Assembly: GCF_024714495.1 (NCBI RefSeq)
Contig: NZ_JAMZMJ010000005.1
Location: 310,001 to 374,000 of the forward strand
DNA from: Marinoscillum pacificum
GTDB taxonomy: Bacteria > Bacteroidota > Bacteroidia > Cytophagales > Cyclobacteriaceae
Length of the DNA stretch: 64,000 nucleotides
Direction of reading: 5' to 3'
Below, piece after piece: positions 1-8,772 of the stretch (position 1 is its first letter; every line of letters begins with the position of its first letter). Made by a program: the position numbers and the translations under genes. The notes below the pieces were generated by a model. The model did not search any database. It was given only the letters and a program-made list of their open reading frames with translations, and was not told the origin of the DNA.

Positions 1-2385
1 ATCCGATTGATTCAATCGATAGTTCAATGTCAACACAAATTGTGGTCCTCTTCTCCATTGAAACTCTGACTCAGAAATATAGTTTGAAGTTTCTGTTTCA
101 AATCGATATTTTCTGGAGTTAAACAAGTCTCTTACACTAAGTGCTAAAGAGCCTTTTTTGTTCCACAAATCTCGAGAAAAACCTAAATCCAATACGGTTA
201 TCGCTTCTCTTCTTCCTTGAGGACGATTTTCAGGTGCACGGTAATTCAAGTTTACCTGTGTTGTAAATAACTGTTTTATTTTAATATTGTTACTGATTCT
301 CGTAGAAAAGGTTACTGTTTCAGCATAAAGGTCCTGGTCGTAAGCAAAACCTTCAGTGATTTGTCTGTAGAAATTAAAGTTTCCACTCAAACGATACCAC
401 TCAGTAAAATCCTGATTGGCGTTCACCTCGATTCCATAAGAATTCTGAACACCTAAATTCTCTGTGTAAGTGTAGGTAATGTTTCCATTTGCTCTAGGAC
501 TTACTCGCTGAATAGGGTCATCAGTATGACGATAATAGATACCGTAATAAATAGAAGAACTTTCAAAATTCTGCAAGTACCCAAACTCATAAGAGTCTGT
601 AAATTCAGGTTGCAACTCTGGATTTCCAACTCGGAAACTTCGGTTATTTGTGAAAGAACTCAAAGGACTCAAGTCTCTATATCTTGGTCTATTGATTCTT
701 CTACTATAGCTCAATTGAAACTGAGACAATCCCTTTGTTTTGTAAGTAAAAAAGGCACTTGGGAAGAAGTTCACATAATTGAAACGAATATCACTTGCTT
801 CTGTAAGTTCACCACTGATATCTGTAACTTCTGATCGCAATCCTAATTGCCAGGAAATCTTCTCTAATTGATCACTAACGATTCCATAAAAGGCATGGAC
901 ATTTTCGTTGTAGCTGAAGTCAAATGTGAAGGAATCAATTTCGGTAAATACCTCCCCATCTGTTGAGTTTTCAACGACATAATCGTTATATACTTGTCTT
1001 ATAGTACTTCTGTACCCCAGTTCAACTTTCGCTTTTTCACCAAAAGGGCGCACATAATCCAGTTGAAGCATTAATTGATTCTCTCCCTGAACATTATCTA
1101 CATATTGGAAAGTTGATTCTTCCACCTCACTAGGACTCGCGCCTAAAGTTTGGATGATATCAGAAACTTCATTTTCGTAATTATCTTGATATTGAATATT
1201 GGCAGTCAGCTGATGGTCTTTTCGTTGAAAATCTCTTACATAGTTTAATGAGTACTCCTGATTTCTATCTACCTCTTCTTCGGTGTCTTCTCTGAGCGTA
1301 TACATCTGCAATTCTCTATCCGCATCGTAATCTAGAATCGTCAGGTCATTGTAATTGAGGTCATTTGAATAGCGATATAACATCGAAGCTGTCAACGTAC
1401 TATTTTCACCCACGTTGAAGTCTGCTCCAAAACGTACGTTATTAGAAAAACCACCTCTAGATCGATCATAACTTTGATCCGAGAACGATGTATTGTCTCT
1501 CAGTGCATAGCTACCATCTGTTTGATAAACGGTATCCTGAAAAAAGAACTGCTGGTTGGTATAGCTAGTACCTGGAGCTCTTCTGTAATCAAATCCGTAA
1601 TTCACGAAGAAATTCACCCAGTTCTTTCTGAAGTTCATGTTGATACCAGCACCATGATTGTGAGGATAACCTGTAGTAGCTTGAAAAGATCCATTCAAAC
1701 CTTTTTGAGCGTCTTTTTTCAAGATTATATTAATGATACCTGCCTGACCTTCAGCATCATATCTTGCTGATGGATTGGTGATTACTTCTACACTTTCTAT
1801 CAGATTACTTTGAAGCTGTCTCAGAGCATCACTGCTTGACATTCCTACTAAACCAGATGGCTTACCATTGATTAGAATCCTTACATTGGTACTTCCTCTC
1901 AGCTGTACATTACCCTCTACATCCACAGCTACGGAAGGTAAATTATCCAACATATCAGAAGCTGAACCTCCAAGATTACTCAGGTCCTTTCCTACGTTAT
2001 ATACTTTCTTATCAAGATTTAGCTGCATCTGAGTACGCTCTGCCTGAACTACTACTTCTTCCAACTCTGTATTAGATGGACTCATGTTGATAGTACCCAA
2101 GTCACGACTATTGCCAGATAACTCTACCGCTATTTCTTTCATTTCATATGTAACAAATTGAATTCTTGCTACATACTTTCCGTTTTCAACTTTAATCAGG
2201 AATTTACCATCCATATCTGTAACCGCACCTGTAATCAAGCTTGAATCAGATGCGTTTAATAAGCTGATGGTGGCGAAGGCCAGGGGCTCTTTGGTGGAGC
2301 TGTCCACGAGTTTACCAGTAACTGAGCTCTGGGCATGAGTCAGCACTGCTGTTAATAGCATTAGGATGGTTAATAATTGTTTCAA
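1..2385 (-). CDS. TonB-dependent-receptor-like outer membrane beta-barrel protein (3' end cut by window edge)
   Basis: My translation of the minus strand gives an open frame from a TTG at 2385 through base 1. It begins with a signal peptide ending in LTHAQ, then a carboxypeptidase-regulatory-like domain (about residues 22-100, with EPLAFATISLL), a plug domain (about 120-220, with VQLRGSTNVRILINGKPSGL and SARYDAEGQAGIINIILKK), then a long beta-barrel rich in alternating aromatic strands. This matches the Bacteroidota 'outer membrane protein beta-barrel' receptor family. About 795 codons are visible and the end (VLTLNYRLNQ) looks close to the natural C terminus. An internal ATG at 2361 is an alternative start but would shorten the signal peptide. 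The substrate cannot be told. It lies downstream of an OmpR-type two-component operon and shares a candidate operator with it. Confidence 0.85.
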   Translation of the reverse strand, partial: MKQLLTILMLLTAVLTHAQSSVTGKLVDSSTKEPLAFATISLLNASDSSLITGAVTDMDGKFLIKVENGKYVARIQFVTYEMKEIAVELSGNSRDLGTINMSPSNTELEEVVVQAERTQMQLNLDKKVYNVGKDLSNLGGSASDMLDNLPSVAVDVEGNVQLRGSTNVRILINGKPSGLVGMSSSDALRQLQSNLIESVEVITNPSARYDAEGQAGIINIILKKDAQKGLNGSFQATTGYPHNHGAGINMNFRKNWVNFFVNYGFDYRRAPGTSYTNQQFFFQDTVYQTDGSYALRDNTSFSDQSYDRSRGGFSNNVRFGADFNVGENSTLTASMLYRYSNDLNYNDLTILDYDADRELQMYTLREDTEEEVDRNQEYSLNYVRDFQRKDHQLTANIQYQDNYENEVSDIIQTLGASPSEVEESTFQYVDNVQGENQLMLQLDYVRPFGEKAKVELGYRSTIRQVYNDYVVENSTDGEVFTEIDSFTFDFSYNENVHAFYGIVSDQLEKISWQLGLRSEVTDISGELTEASDIRFNYVNFFPSAFFTYKTKGLSQFQLSYSRRINRPRYRDLSPLSSFTNNRSFRVGNPELQPEFTDSYEFGYLQNFESSSIYYGIYYRHTDDPIQRVSPRANGNITYTYTENLGVQNSYGIEVNANQDFTEWYRLSGNFNFYRQITEGFAYDQDLYAETVTFSTRISNNIKIKQLFTTQVNLNYRAPENRPQGRREAITVLDLGFSRDLWNKKGSLALSVRDLFNSRKYRFETETSNYISESEFQWRRGPQFVLTLNYRLNQSD

Positions 2386-2437
2386 GGTTTTTTGAATTTT
2401 AAGCAAAGCTACAATCACAGTTTGAGTCAATTTTGTT

Positions 2438-2459
2438 GGAATTCTGAAGGAATTCTGAG
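2438..2459 (-). promoter_or_regulatory. Candidate OmpR-type direct-repeat operator before the receptor gene
   Basis: On the minus strand two copies of TCAGAATTCC lie 11 bp apart (starting at 2458 and 2447). An 11-bp period of direct repeats is what OmpR-family dimers bind. Nearly the same sequence occurs at 4441-4461 before the response regulator gene; the shared core is TCARAATTCCTTCAGAAWT. It lies about 53-74 bp upstream of the receptor start. Binding by the neighbouring regulator is inferred. Confidence 0.5.
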
Positions 2460-2484
2460 GAAGAATTTCCCTTCACCGTTTAGC

Positions 2485-3744
2485 CTACCAACTGACTGTA
2501 AAACAATGTTGTTCGTCCGCTCGTGTATATTTTATGTCAAACTGATGCTCAGTGCAAATTCTTTTGACAATACTAAGCCCCAACCCTAGCGAATCCGGAT
2601 TGTCAGATCCTTTTTTGAATCGATTGAAAATATCATTTGCGTCAACTTTCAGAGCTTCACCCGTATTTTTCACTTCTAGTTTATTAGGCATTAATCGAAC
2701 ATAGATTTCGCCTCCAGAATGGTTATGCCGTACAGCATTGTTTAATAAGTTGGTAACCAGTAATTCCAAAAGCACCAAATTACCAGCGACCTGAACGTCT
2801 GGGGATACTTCTGAGAACATCTTGATCTCTTTCAATTCCACCAATTCTTTGAAATCAAATAAGAATCGGCTAACCAACTTCGTCATATCAACAGAGCTAA
2901 AATCTGAGAACTCCTGATTCTCGATCTTGGTCAATAAGGAAAGTGAATTACCAAGTTTGCTCAATCTTTTAAGTGCATACAACGCTGACGAAATCAATTC
3001 CATTTGCTCTTCAGTTAGCTCATCGTTGCTTTCCATTAACAGCTCCAATTTACCCTGAGCGATAGACAAAGGCGTTTGAATCTCATGAGATGCATTCTCT
3101 GAAAACTCTTTAAGAGCCAGATAGTCTTTTCGGGCACCACGCATCATATTAATAATAAACTGGTTTAATTTCTTGAATTCTGAAGTAGAGGTGTTGGGAA
3201 AAAACTCTTCAAATTCGTGTTTCACAGAAAAATTTCTAATGATGTCCAATGTTTTCTGAAAAGGACCAAACACATAAAATGAGGCTATGAGACTCAAAAC
3301 TAACGTGACAACAAAAAGTAGCAAATAAGTCTTCACCATAGACTCCTGAACAGCATCTTTGATATCATCCTCCTCGACTACCAGGTCATATAAGGTGATC
3401 TTGTAGTAGGCTTTATCATTGATCTTTTTAACAACATCAAGCTTGGAATGCGGCTCAATGCGTTGAAGGGTAATATGTGTTACCAGAGTATCAGAAAACA
3501 TAGGTTCTGTTTCCTGAGCGGTACTATCTAGTGGCGTTATAATCAGTTTTTCTCTCCGAATCTCTTCAGTGGGCATTCTTCTTTCCAAATACCTAATTGC
3601 TGACTGAAGTCTTTCTTCTAGAAAATAGCGTTCTTCCAACGTAATCTCTCTGCTCATAGCATTGTAGGAGAACATAGCTCCTACAACAAAGACCAGAGAG
3701 GCAATAAGCATGAAGAAAAAAGTGATTTTAACAATCAGTTTCAT
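2485..3744 (-). CDS. Sensor histidine kinase of an OmpR-type two-component system
   Basis: A 419-residue membrane histidine kinase. Transmembrane helix 1 is at about residues 7-26 and helix 2 at about 139-160, leaving a periplasmic sensor of about 110 residues. The H box is NASHEIQTPLS with the phospho-accepting His220, followed by an N box (TNLLNNAVRHN), a short G1 region (VKNTGEAL) and the G2 loop SLGLGLSIVKRI. No clear HAMP match was seen between helix 2 and the H box. The start codon overlaps the stop of the response regulator by 4 nt (ATGA), so the two are translationally coupled. The stimulus is unknown; the adjacent receptor gene suggests envelope or nutrient sensing. Confidence 0.9.
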   Translation of the reverse strand: MKLIVKITFFFMLIASLVFVVGAMFSYNAMSREITLEERYFLEERLQSAIRYLERRMPTEEIRREKLIITPLDSTAQETEPMFSDTLVTHITLQRIEPHSKLDVVKKINDKAYYKITLYDLVVEEDDIKDAVQESMVKTYLLLFVVTLVLSLIASFYVFGPFQKTLDIIRNFSVKHEFEEFFPNTSTSEFKKLNQFIINMMRGARKDYLALKEFSENASHEIQTPLSIAQGKLELLMESNDELTEEQMELISSALYALKRLSKLGNSLSLLTKIENQEFSDFSSVDMTKLVSRFLFDFKELVELKEIKMFSEVSPDVQVAGNLVLLELLVTNLLNNAVRHNHSGGEIYVRLMPNKLEVKNTGEALKVDANDIFNRFKKGSDNPDSLGLGLSIVKRICTEHQFDIKYTRADEQHCFTVSW

Positions 3745-4421
3745 GCTGACTTCTTGAATTTGTAGCCCACTCCATATACCGTGTGGATATAGTCATTACC
3801 ACCAGCCTGAGTAATCTTCTTTCTAAGGTTTTTGATGTGCTGATATACGAAATCAAACGAATCTGCTGTATCCATATAATCTCCCCATAGATGCTCTGCT
3901 ATAGACTGCTTCGTTAGCACACGATTTTGATTAAGAAGTAGGTATTGAAGCATTTCAAACTCCTTTCTAGTCAGGTCTAGGAGTGTTTCATTTATCTTCA
4001 CTTCAAAGTTGTCGGTATTCAAGGCAATTTCCTCAAAGCGAACACTATTGTCTCCTTGCTGGTTTTTGCGTCTGAAAATTGCTTTCAAGCGTGCATTAAG
4101 CTCTGCCAGGTGGAACGGTTTAGGGAGATAATCATCTGCACCAAGGTTCAATCCTTGTATCTTATCATCTAAAGCATTCTTCGCTGAAATGATCAAAACA
4201 CACAGATGAGGCCAGTTTTCTTTGATCGCCTTTAACAAATCCAACCCATTACCATCTGGCAACATTAGATCTAGCGCTACCAAATCATATTGATAAGCGT
4301 AAAGCTTCTCTACTGCCTGCTGATAGTTAGAGGCAACTTCACAGACATATCCTTCCTGGTTGAGGTAAGCACGGATGTTGGTACTCAGCTGCTCATGGTC
4401 TTCTACGACTAACAGTTTCAT
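3741..4421 (-). CDS. OmpR-family response regulator
   Basis: A 226-residue DNA-binding response regulator. The receiver domain has the acidic pair at E7/D8, phospho-acceptor Asp51 (LVALDLMLPDG) and the conserved Lys in YLPKPF. The C-terminal half is a winged-helix Trans_reg_C domain with DFVYQHIKNLRKKI and the typical end HTVYGVGYKF. It overlaps the downstream histidine kinase gene by 4 nt. A direct repeat typical of OmpR-family binding sites lies at 4441-4461, just upstream, suggesting autoregulation; the same repeat precedes the receptor gene at 2385. Confidence 0.93.
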   Translation of the reverse strand: MKLLVVEDHEQLSTNIRAYLNQEGYVCEVASNYQQAVEKLYAYQYDLVALDLMLPDGNGLDLLKAIKENWPHLCVLIISAKNALDDKIQGLNLGADDYLPKPFHLAELNARLKAIFRRKNQQGDNSVRFEEIALNTDNFEVKINETLLDLTRKEFEMLQYLLLNQNRVLTKQSIAEHLWGDYMDTADSFDFVYQHIKNLRKKITQAGGNDYIHTVYGVGYKFKKSA

Positions 4422-4440
4422 AGGCAGCTAAAGTAATTAT

Positions 4441-4461
4441 GATTTCTGAAGGAATTTTGAA
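4441..4461 (-). promoter_or_regulatory. Candidate OmpR-type operator before the response regulator gene
   Basis: On the minus strand TTCAAAATTCC is followed by TTCAGAAATC, giving TTCARAA half-sites 11 bp apart. It lies in the 43-nt gap between the P-type ATPase stop and the regulator start. It matches the site at 2438-2459 in all but about two positions over 19 bp. Confidence 0.5.
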
Positions 4462-4464
4462 CCG

Positions 4465-6852
4465 CTAATCTTTCTTAAACTTTAGTTTACCGAACAAGCT
4501 TACCGCTAGTGTAATAAAACCCACCACTGTAACGGAAGATAATGGCATCAAAATAGCTGAAACAACAGGAGTCAAGTTGCCTGTGATCGCAAAAGACAGC
4601 CCTACCACGTTATATCCAAATGAAATAATAAATGCAGCAATGACCACTTTCATCACCATTTTTGAAAACTGCATTACAGGATCTAGCTTCACGATGGAGT
4701 CAGCATCTATCAAGGCATCACAGGCTGGACTAAACTGATGCACATCTTCACATACAGCAAAGCCCACAGTAGCACTTTTCAAAGCACCAGCATCATTCAG
4801 TCCATCTCCAATCATTAAAGAGTTCGTAGATAATTCATTTACATAATTGAATTTATCAACTGGCTTTTGCTGAAAATGAAGTTGATCAAAATACGGCTCG
4901 AGATTAGTCTTCTCACTAGTATTATCTCCAGACAAAAGATGGAGTTTGAACTTCTTTCTTAAAGAATCTAAACTCTCAAAAACTCCGGAACGATAACCAG
5001 AATTGATTTTGAAGTATCCAACATACTGATCACCCAAAGCCAAATACACCTTAGAAGAAAGTGAAGTATGTTCCTCATCAACACCTATAAAGCTGGCAGA
5101 ACCAATTTTAACTTCATACCCATTGATACATGCTACCAGTCCTTTTCCTATTTCTTCATGAAACTTATCAATTGGTAATTTCTGAACACTATCATCAAAT
5201 TGTTTTGCTAGTAGCTTACTCAAAGGATGTGCAGAATTAGCGCAAGCTGTTTTAATGATTTGCTGATATTCCAAAGTCAGTGGAGATCCAACAAATTTGA
5301 TTCCGTCAGAGTTGTTTTTGGTGAGCGTACCCGTTTTATCAAAGACCAATTCTTTGATGTCAGCTATTCGCTCTATAACAGATGCATTTTTTAAATAAAT
5401 ACCTTGGCGACCTAATATTCGCATTCCATGCCCCAACCCAAATGGTAAAGCCAGCGCCAATGCACAAGGACAGGCAACAATCAAAACAGCAGCAACTACA
5501 TCCCACATAATTACTGGATTGGCGAAGTACCAATAAACTCCAGATCCTACAGCTAAGACAAGAATAATAACTGTAAAGTATTGACTTACCTTATCAATTA
5601 GATTCTCATATTTACGATCGCTTTGCTGATTACCATCATTCCAGATCTGAGTCAGCTCACTATTATCAACAGCCTTCTCCAGCATCAGATGCAATTGCCC
5701 ACCTACCTGCCTCCCACCAGCAAACACCTTCTCACCTGCTCTTTTAGAGATAGGTTCCGCTTCTCCAGTCACAAAGCTGTAGTCGATATTCGCTTCTCCC
5801 TCAGTTATGATTGCATCGGCGGGTATTAACTCAAGATTGTGAACAACAATCTCATCTCCAGGTCGCAAATCCTGCAACATAACATAAGATTCTTTTCCAT
5901 CCTTTACTATAAGAACTGAAACAGGGAAATAGGATTTATAGTCTCGTTCGAATGAAAGTGCCTGATAAGACTTATTCTGATACCACTTTCCTATTAATAA
6001 GAAGAATACCAACCCATTGAGTGAATCCACATATCCCGGACCAGCTGACATCACAATTTCATATGCACTTCTTCCAAAAAGAGTAAGAATCCCCAATGAA
6101 ATTGGCACATCAATATTGAGATACTTATGAGTAATGCCAGCCCAGGCACTTTTGAAGTAATCTTGTGCAGCATAAAAAAACACAGGTAAAGCCAGAGCCA
6201 GGTTTAACCAGCCAAACAAGGCTTTGAACGTCTCCTCAACTTGAAATCCAGCATCCAGATATTCTGGAAGACTAATAAGCATACTGTTACCAAAACAGAA
6301 ACCAGCAACAGCAATTTTCATTCCCAGTCCGTTGGATTGCTTTTTTGCCTTTGACTGATCAACACTTTCCAGATTGATCAATGGCGGATATCCCAGAGTC
6401 GCCAACATGATGGCTACTTCTTTAAGCGACATGTCATTTAGGAAAGAAACAGCGATCTCTTTCTTAATGAAATTAACTTCAGCTCTCAGAATTCTCGGAT
6501 CAAGTTTTGGAAGATGCTCCAGTAAGTAGATACATGAACTACAGTGGATACCAGGAAGATAAAGTTTGACGACTGATTGCTTTTCATCATGAAAGCGATA
6601 GAGTCTGTTGGCTACTTCTACATTTTCGAGATATGCGAACTTTCGTTCTATGACTGATTGATCCTCTACCTTTCCGGCTTTGAGTTCGCCACTGGCATAA
6701 TATTGTTGAAGATCACTTTGCTGAATTAATTCATAAACAGCCTGACACCCATGACAACAAAAATGATGCTCATCAAAAATAAGTTGTTCGGATTCACATG
6801 TGTCACCACAGTGGTAACACTGAACAGATGCTGCAGATTCTGTTTTTAGCAT
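4465..6852 (-). CDS. CcoI-like heavy-metal (copper) translocating P-type ATPase
   Basis: A 795-residue P1B-type ATPase. The N terminus is a cysteine-rich metal-binding domain (C12, C15, C19, then FCCHGC at 31-36), followed by an HMA-like domain with GIHCSSC (C104, C107). Multiple membrane helices, the TGEAEP actuator loop, the intramembrane CPC motif (461-463), the phosphorylation motif DKTGTLT (Asp505) and MIGDGLNDAGAL are all present. This architecture is that of CcoI/FixI, which supplies copper to cbb3-type cytochrome oxidase. No ccoN, ccoO, ccoP or ccoS is in the window, so general copper export is an alternative. Its ATG overlaps the stop of the upstream usp gene by one base (TAATG), so the two form an operon. 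Confidence 0.9.
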   Translation of the reverse strand: MLKTESAASVQCYHCGDTCESEQLIFDEHHFCCHGCQAVYELIQQSDLQQYYASGELKAGKVEDQSVIERKFAYLENVEVANRLYRFHDEKQSVVKLYLPGIHCSSCIYLLEHLPKLDPRILRAEVNFIKKEIAVSFLNDMSLKEVAIMLATLGYPPLINLESVDQSKAKKQSNGLGMKIAVAGFCFGNSMLISLPEYLDAGFQVEETFKALFGWLNLALALPVFFYAAQDYFKSAWAGITHKYLNIDVPISLGILTLFGRSAYEIVMSAGPGYVDSLNGLVFFLLIGKWYQNKSYQALSFERDYKSYFPVSVLIVKDGKESYVMLQDLRPGDEIVVHNLELIPADAIITEGEANIDYSFVTGEAEPISKRAGEKVFAGGRQVGGQLHLMLEKAVDNSELTQIWNDGNQQSDRKYENLIDKVSQYFTVIILVLAVGSGVYWYFANPVIMWDVVAAVLIVACPCALALALPFGLGHGMRILGRQGIYLKNASVIERIADIKELVFDKTGTLTKNNSDGIKFVGSPLTLEYQQIIKTACANSAHPLSKLLAKQFDDSVQKLPIDKFHEEIGKGLVACINGYEVKIGSASFIGVDEEHTSLSSKVYLALGDQYVGYFKINSGYRSGVFESLDSLRKKFKLHLLSGDNTSEKTNLEPYFDQLHFQQKPVDKFNYVNELSTNSLMIGDGLNDAGALKSATVGFAVCEDVHQFSPACDALIDADSIVKLDPVMQFSKMVMKVVIAAFIISFGYNVVGLSFAITGNLTPVVSAILMPLSSVTVVGFITLAVSLFGKLKFKKD

Positions 6853-7310
6853 TACGCTACTAGCGTTTTGGCATTAATCAAATTGTTCGGTGCAATTAAT
6901 ACAGGAGTATGACAATTTGCGATGATTTCGGAGGTATGACTGCCTGGTCTGTTATCCACTCCATTACTATTTACTCCTATGATCACCAGATCGTAATCAT
7001 TTTCTCGAATATGTTGGCATATTTCCTCGTGTACAGCGCCTCCTAAAATTACCGGATGGTATGTTACTTTGTATTGGCTATGCAAGTCCATACAAAAAGC
7101 GTCCATTTGCAGTTTAATTTCGTCGATTGCATCAAGATCACTCAAGTCCAACTCCCCTTTTCTACTATCAAACTTGGCACTTGAAGGAAAAACATGGAGA
7201 AGAGTAATCTCAGTGAAGCCCTCTTTTGCCATGCTAGAGCCTAAATGTACGGCGTTCCATGCGGCCGAAGAGAAGTCAGATGGAATAAGAATGTTTTTAA
7301 ATGCCTGCAT
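6852..7310 (-). CDS. Universal stress protein (UspA family)
   Basis: A single-domain 152-residue Usp. It starts with the family pattern ILIPSDFSSAAWNAV, has TEITLLHVF in strand 2 and the nucleotide-loop region VIIGVNSNG followed by PGSHTSEIIANCHTPVLIAP at the C terminus. It is the first gene of a usp-ccoI unit. A -7-like element TAGTTTTG lies on the minus strand at 7338-7331, and a candidate FNR/CRP-like site is at 7383-7396, about 65 bp upstream of the implied start of transcription. Usp genes are often induced under low oxygen, which would fit these neighbours. Confidence 0.9.
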   Translation of the reverse strand: MQAFKNILIPSDFSSAAWNAVHLGSSMAKEGFTEITLLHVFPSSAKFDSRKGELDLSDLDAIDEIKLQMDAFCMDLHSQYKVTYHPVILGGAVHEEICQHIRENDYDLVIIGVNSNGVDNRPGSHTSEIIANCHTPVLIAPNNLINAKTLVA

Positions 7311-7382
7311 TTTTTCCTAATCTTATTCTGCAAAACTATTGTTAGTCGCACATTGGCACTCTGATGGCAGTCAGAGTAAAAA

Positions 7383-7396
7383 CTGAAAAATGTCAT
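7383..7396. promoter_or_regulatory. Candidate FNR/CRP-like site (usp side of the divergent promoter region)
   Basis: The 14-mer CTGAAAAATGTCAT has the TGA-N6-TCA spacing of CRP/FNR family sites, with a perfect right half TGTCAT and a degenerate left half. Similar 14-mers are at 7435, 9832 and 13949. It lies between the usp and histidine kinase genes. Confidence 0.45.
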
Positions 7397-7434
7397 ACCC
7401 ATAATTTTTCACTAGATTAGCGGGTAACAAAAAA

Positions 7435-7448
7435 CTGATTTTTGTCAT
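7435..7448. promoter_or_regulatory. Candidate FNR/CRP-like site overlapping the kinase start codon
   Basis: CTGATTTTTGTCAT has the TGA-N6-TCA spacing. Its last two bases are the first two of the kinase ATG at 7447, a placement that would suit repression, or else indicates that translation begins at the next in-frame ATG (7471). Confidence 0.4.
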
Positions 7449-8757
7449 GGAATTGTCCAGTGAATATTTGATGTCACGGAGCGGACTGGAGCTCCTCAAT
7501 AAGATTTTTTTAAGTGCAGGTGAAGGCATCATAATTGTCAACTCACAGGGTGAGATTGTTATGGCCAATAAGCGATCAGAAGAGCTTTTTGGCTACAATG
7601 AAGCAGAATTATTGGGAAAGGTAATAGAGAACCTAATTCCTAAGGAATATCATCACAAGCACGTAAAAGATCGTCAAGGATACGTTTCTCATCCTAAATC
7701 TCGCCCTATGGGGATTGGTAAGGATTTAGTAGGTCTAAAGAAAGATGGCACTACCTTCCCATTGGAAGTGAGTCTTAGTTTCATCATGCACCTAAACCAG
7801 AAACTTGTTGTTGCTTTCATCACTGATATCTCTACTCGAAAACAGCAAGAAGCCGCTCTGGCCGAAAGTAGAACGAAACTGGAGCAATATGCTCATGACC
7901 TGGAGACCAAAGTACGTGAACGAACTAAAGAATTGGAACACCTCAACCTGGGTCTTAAAAGTCAAATAAGAGAACGAAAACTTGCAGAAGCTGCTCTCAA
8001 AGAAAGTCTTGAAGAAGTCAAAAAAGCAGAAACGGAGATATTAAAAGCTCTGGAAAAAGAAAAAGAACTCAATGAATTGAAATCACGATTCATCTCCATG
8101 GCTAGTCACGAATTCAGAACGCCTCTTACCACTATCCTATCATCAGCTAACTTAATAGGAAGATATCCGGAAGGTGACGATCAAGAAAAACGAGTAAAGC
8201 ATATTAATAGAGTTCGAAACTCTGTTCAGAACTTAACTAACATTCTGAATGACTTCCTGTCATTAGAAAAACTTGAAAGTGGAGCAATCTCTCTGAAGAT
8301 AGTCCAGTTCTCACTTAAAGAAATTTATGACGAGATTATGGAGGCTATGGAACTGGCATTAAAGCATGGACAGGATATTAACTCAAGTTTCGATCCAGAA
8401 CTAAACCAGATTATCTCTGACCAACATTTAATAAAAAATATTTGTCTAAATCTGCTATCAAATGCTATCAAATACTCACCTGAAAACTCGAATATTGAAT
8501 TCAGCATTCGAGAAAGTGAAGACTCTGTCATAGAGATTAGAGTAAAAGACGAAGGAATTGGCATACCCAAAAAGGAACAAGACAAACTTTTCCAACGATT
8601 TTACAGAGCTGAGAATGCGACCAATATACAAGGCACAGGTCTCGGTTTAAATATAGTCAAGAGATACCTTGATTTGCTCAAAGGAGAAATCAGATTTACA
8701 AGCAAAGAAGGCCTCGGCACGGAGTTTATTGTTAATTTTCCGTATCGAAAACCATAA
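7447..8757 (+). CDS. PAS-domain sensor histidine kinase, candidate FixL-like
   Basis: A 436-residue soluble kinase with no membrane helix. A PAS domain covers about residues 12-130, a charged coiled coil about 132-210, then HisKA with SMASHEFRTPLTTI (His221) and HATPase_c with NLLSNAIKYS, DEGIGIP and GTGLGLNIVKRY. Aligning the PAS segment with FixL places His72 at the proximal heme ligand position (His200 in Bradyrhizobium FixL) and Lys92 at the Arg220 position; the stretch GLKKDGTTFPLEVSLS is also FixL-like. Histidine occurs here in some non-heme PAS domains, so heme binding is only a possibility. It is followed after 15 nt by the receiver-CRP regulator, its likely partner. An alternative start is ATG 7471. 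Confidence 0.9.
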   Translation: MELSSEYLMSRSGLELLNKIFLSAGEGIIIVNSQGEIVMANKRSEELFGYNEAELLGKVIENLIPKEYHHKHVKDRQGYVSHPKSRPMGIGKDLVGLKKDGTTFPLEVSLSFIMHLNQKLVVAFITDISTRKQQEAALAESRTKLEQYAHDLETKVRERTKELEHLNLGLKSQIRERKLAEAALKESLEEVKKAETEILKALEKEKELNELKSRFISMASHEFRTPLTTILSSANLIGRYPEGDDQEKRVKHINRVRNSVQNLTNILNDFLSLEKLESGAISLKIVQFSLKEIYDEIMEAMELALKHGQDINSSFDPELNQIISDQHLIKNICLNLLSNAIKYSPENSNIEFSIRESEDSVIEIRVKDEGIGIPKKEQDKLFQRFYRAENATNIQGTGLGLNIVKRYLDLLKGEIRFTSKEGLGTEFIVNFPYRKP

Positions 8758-8772
8758 CTTTAAAGCAGCTTC

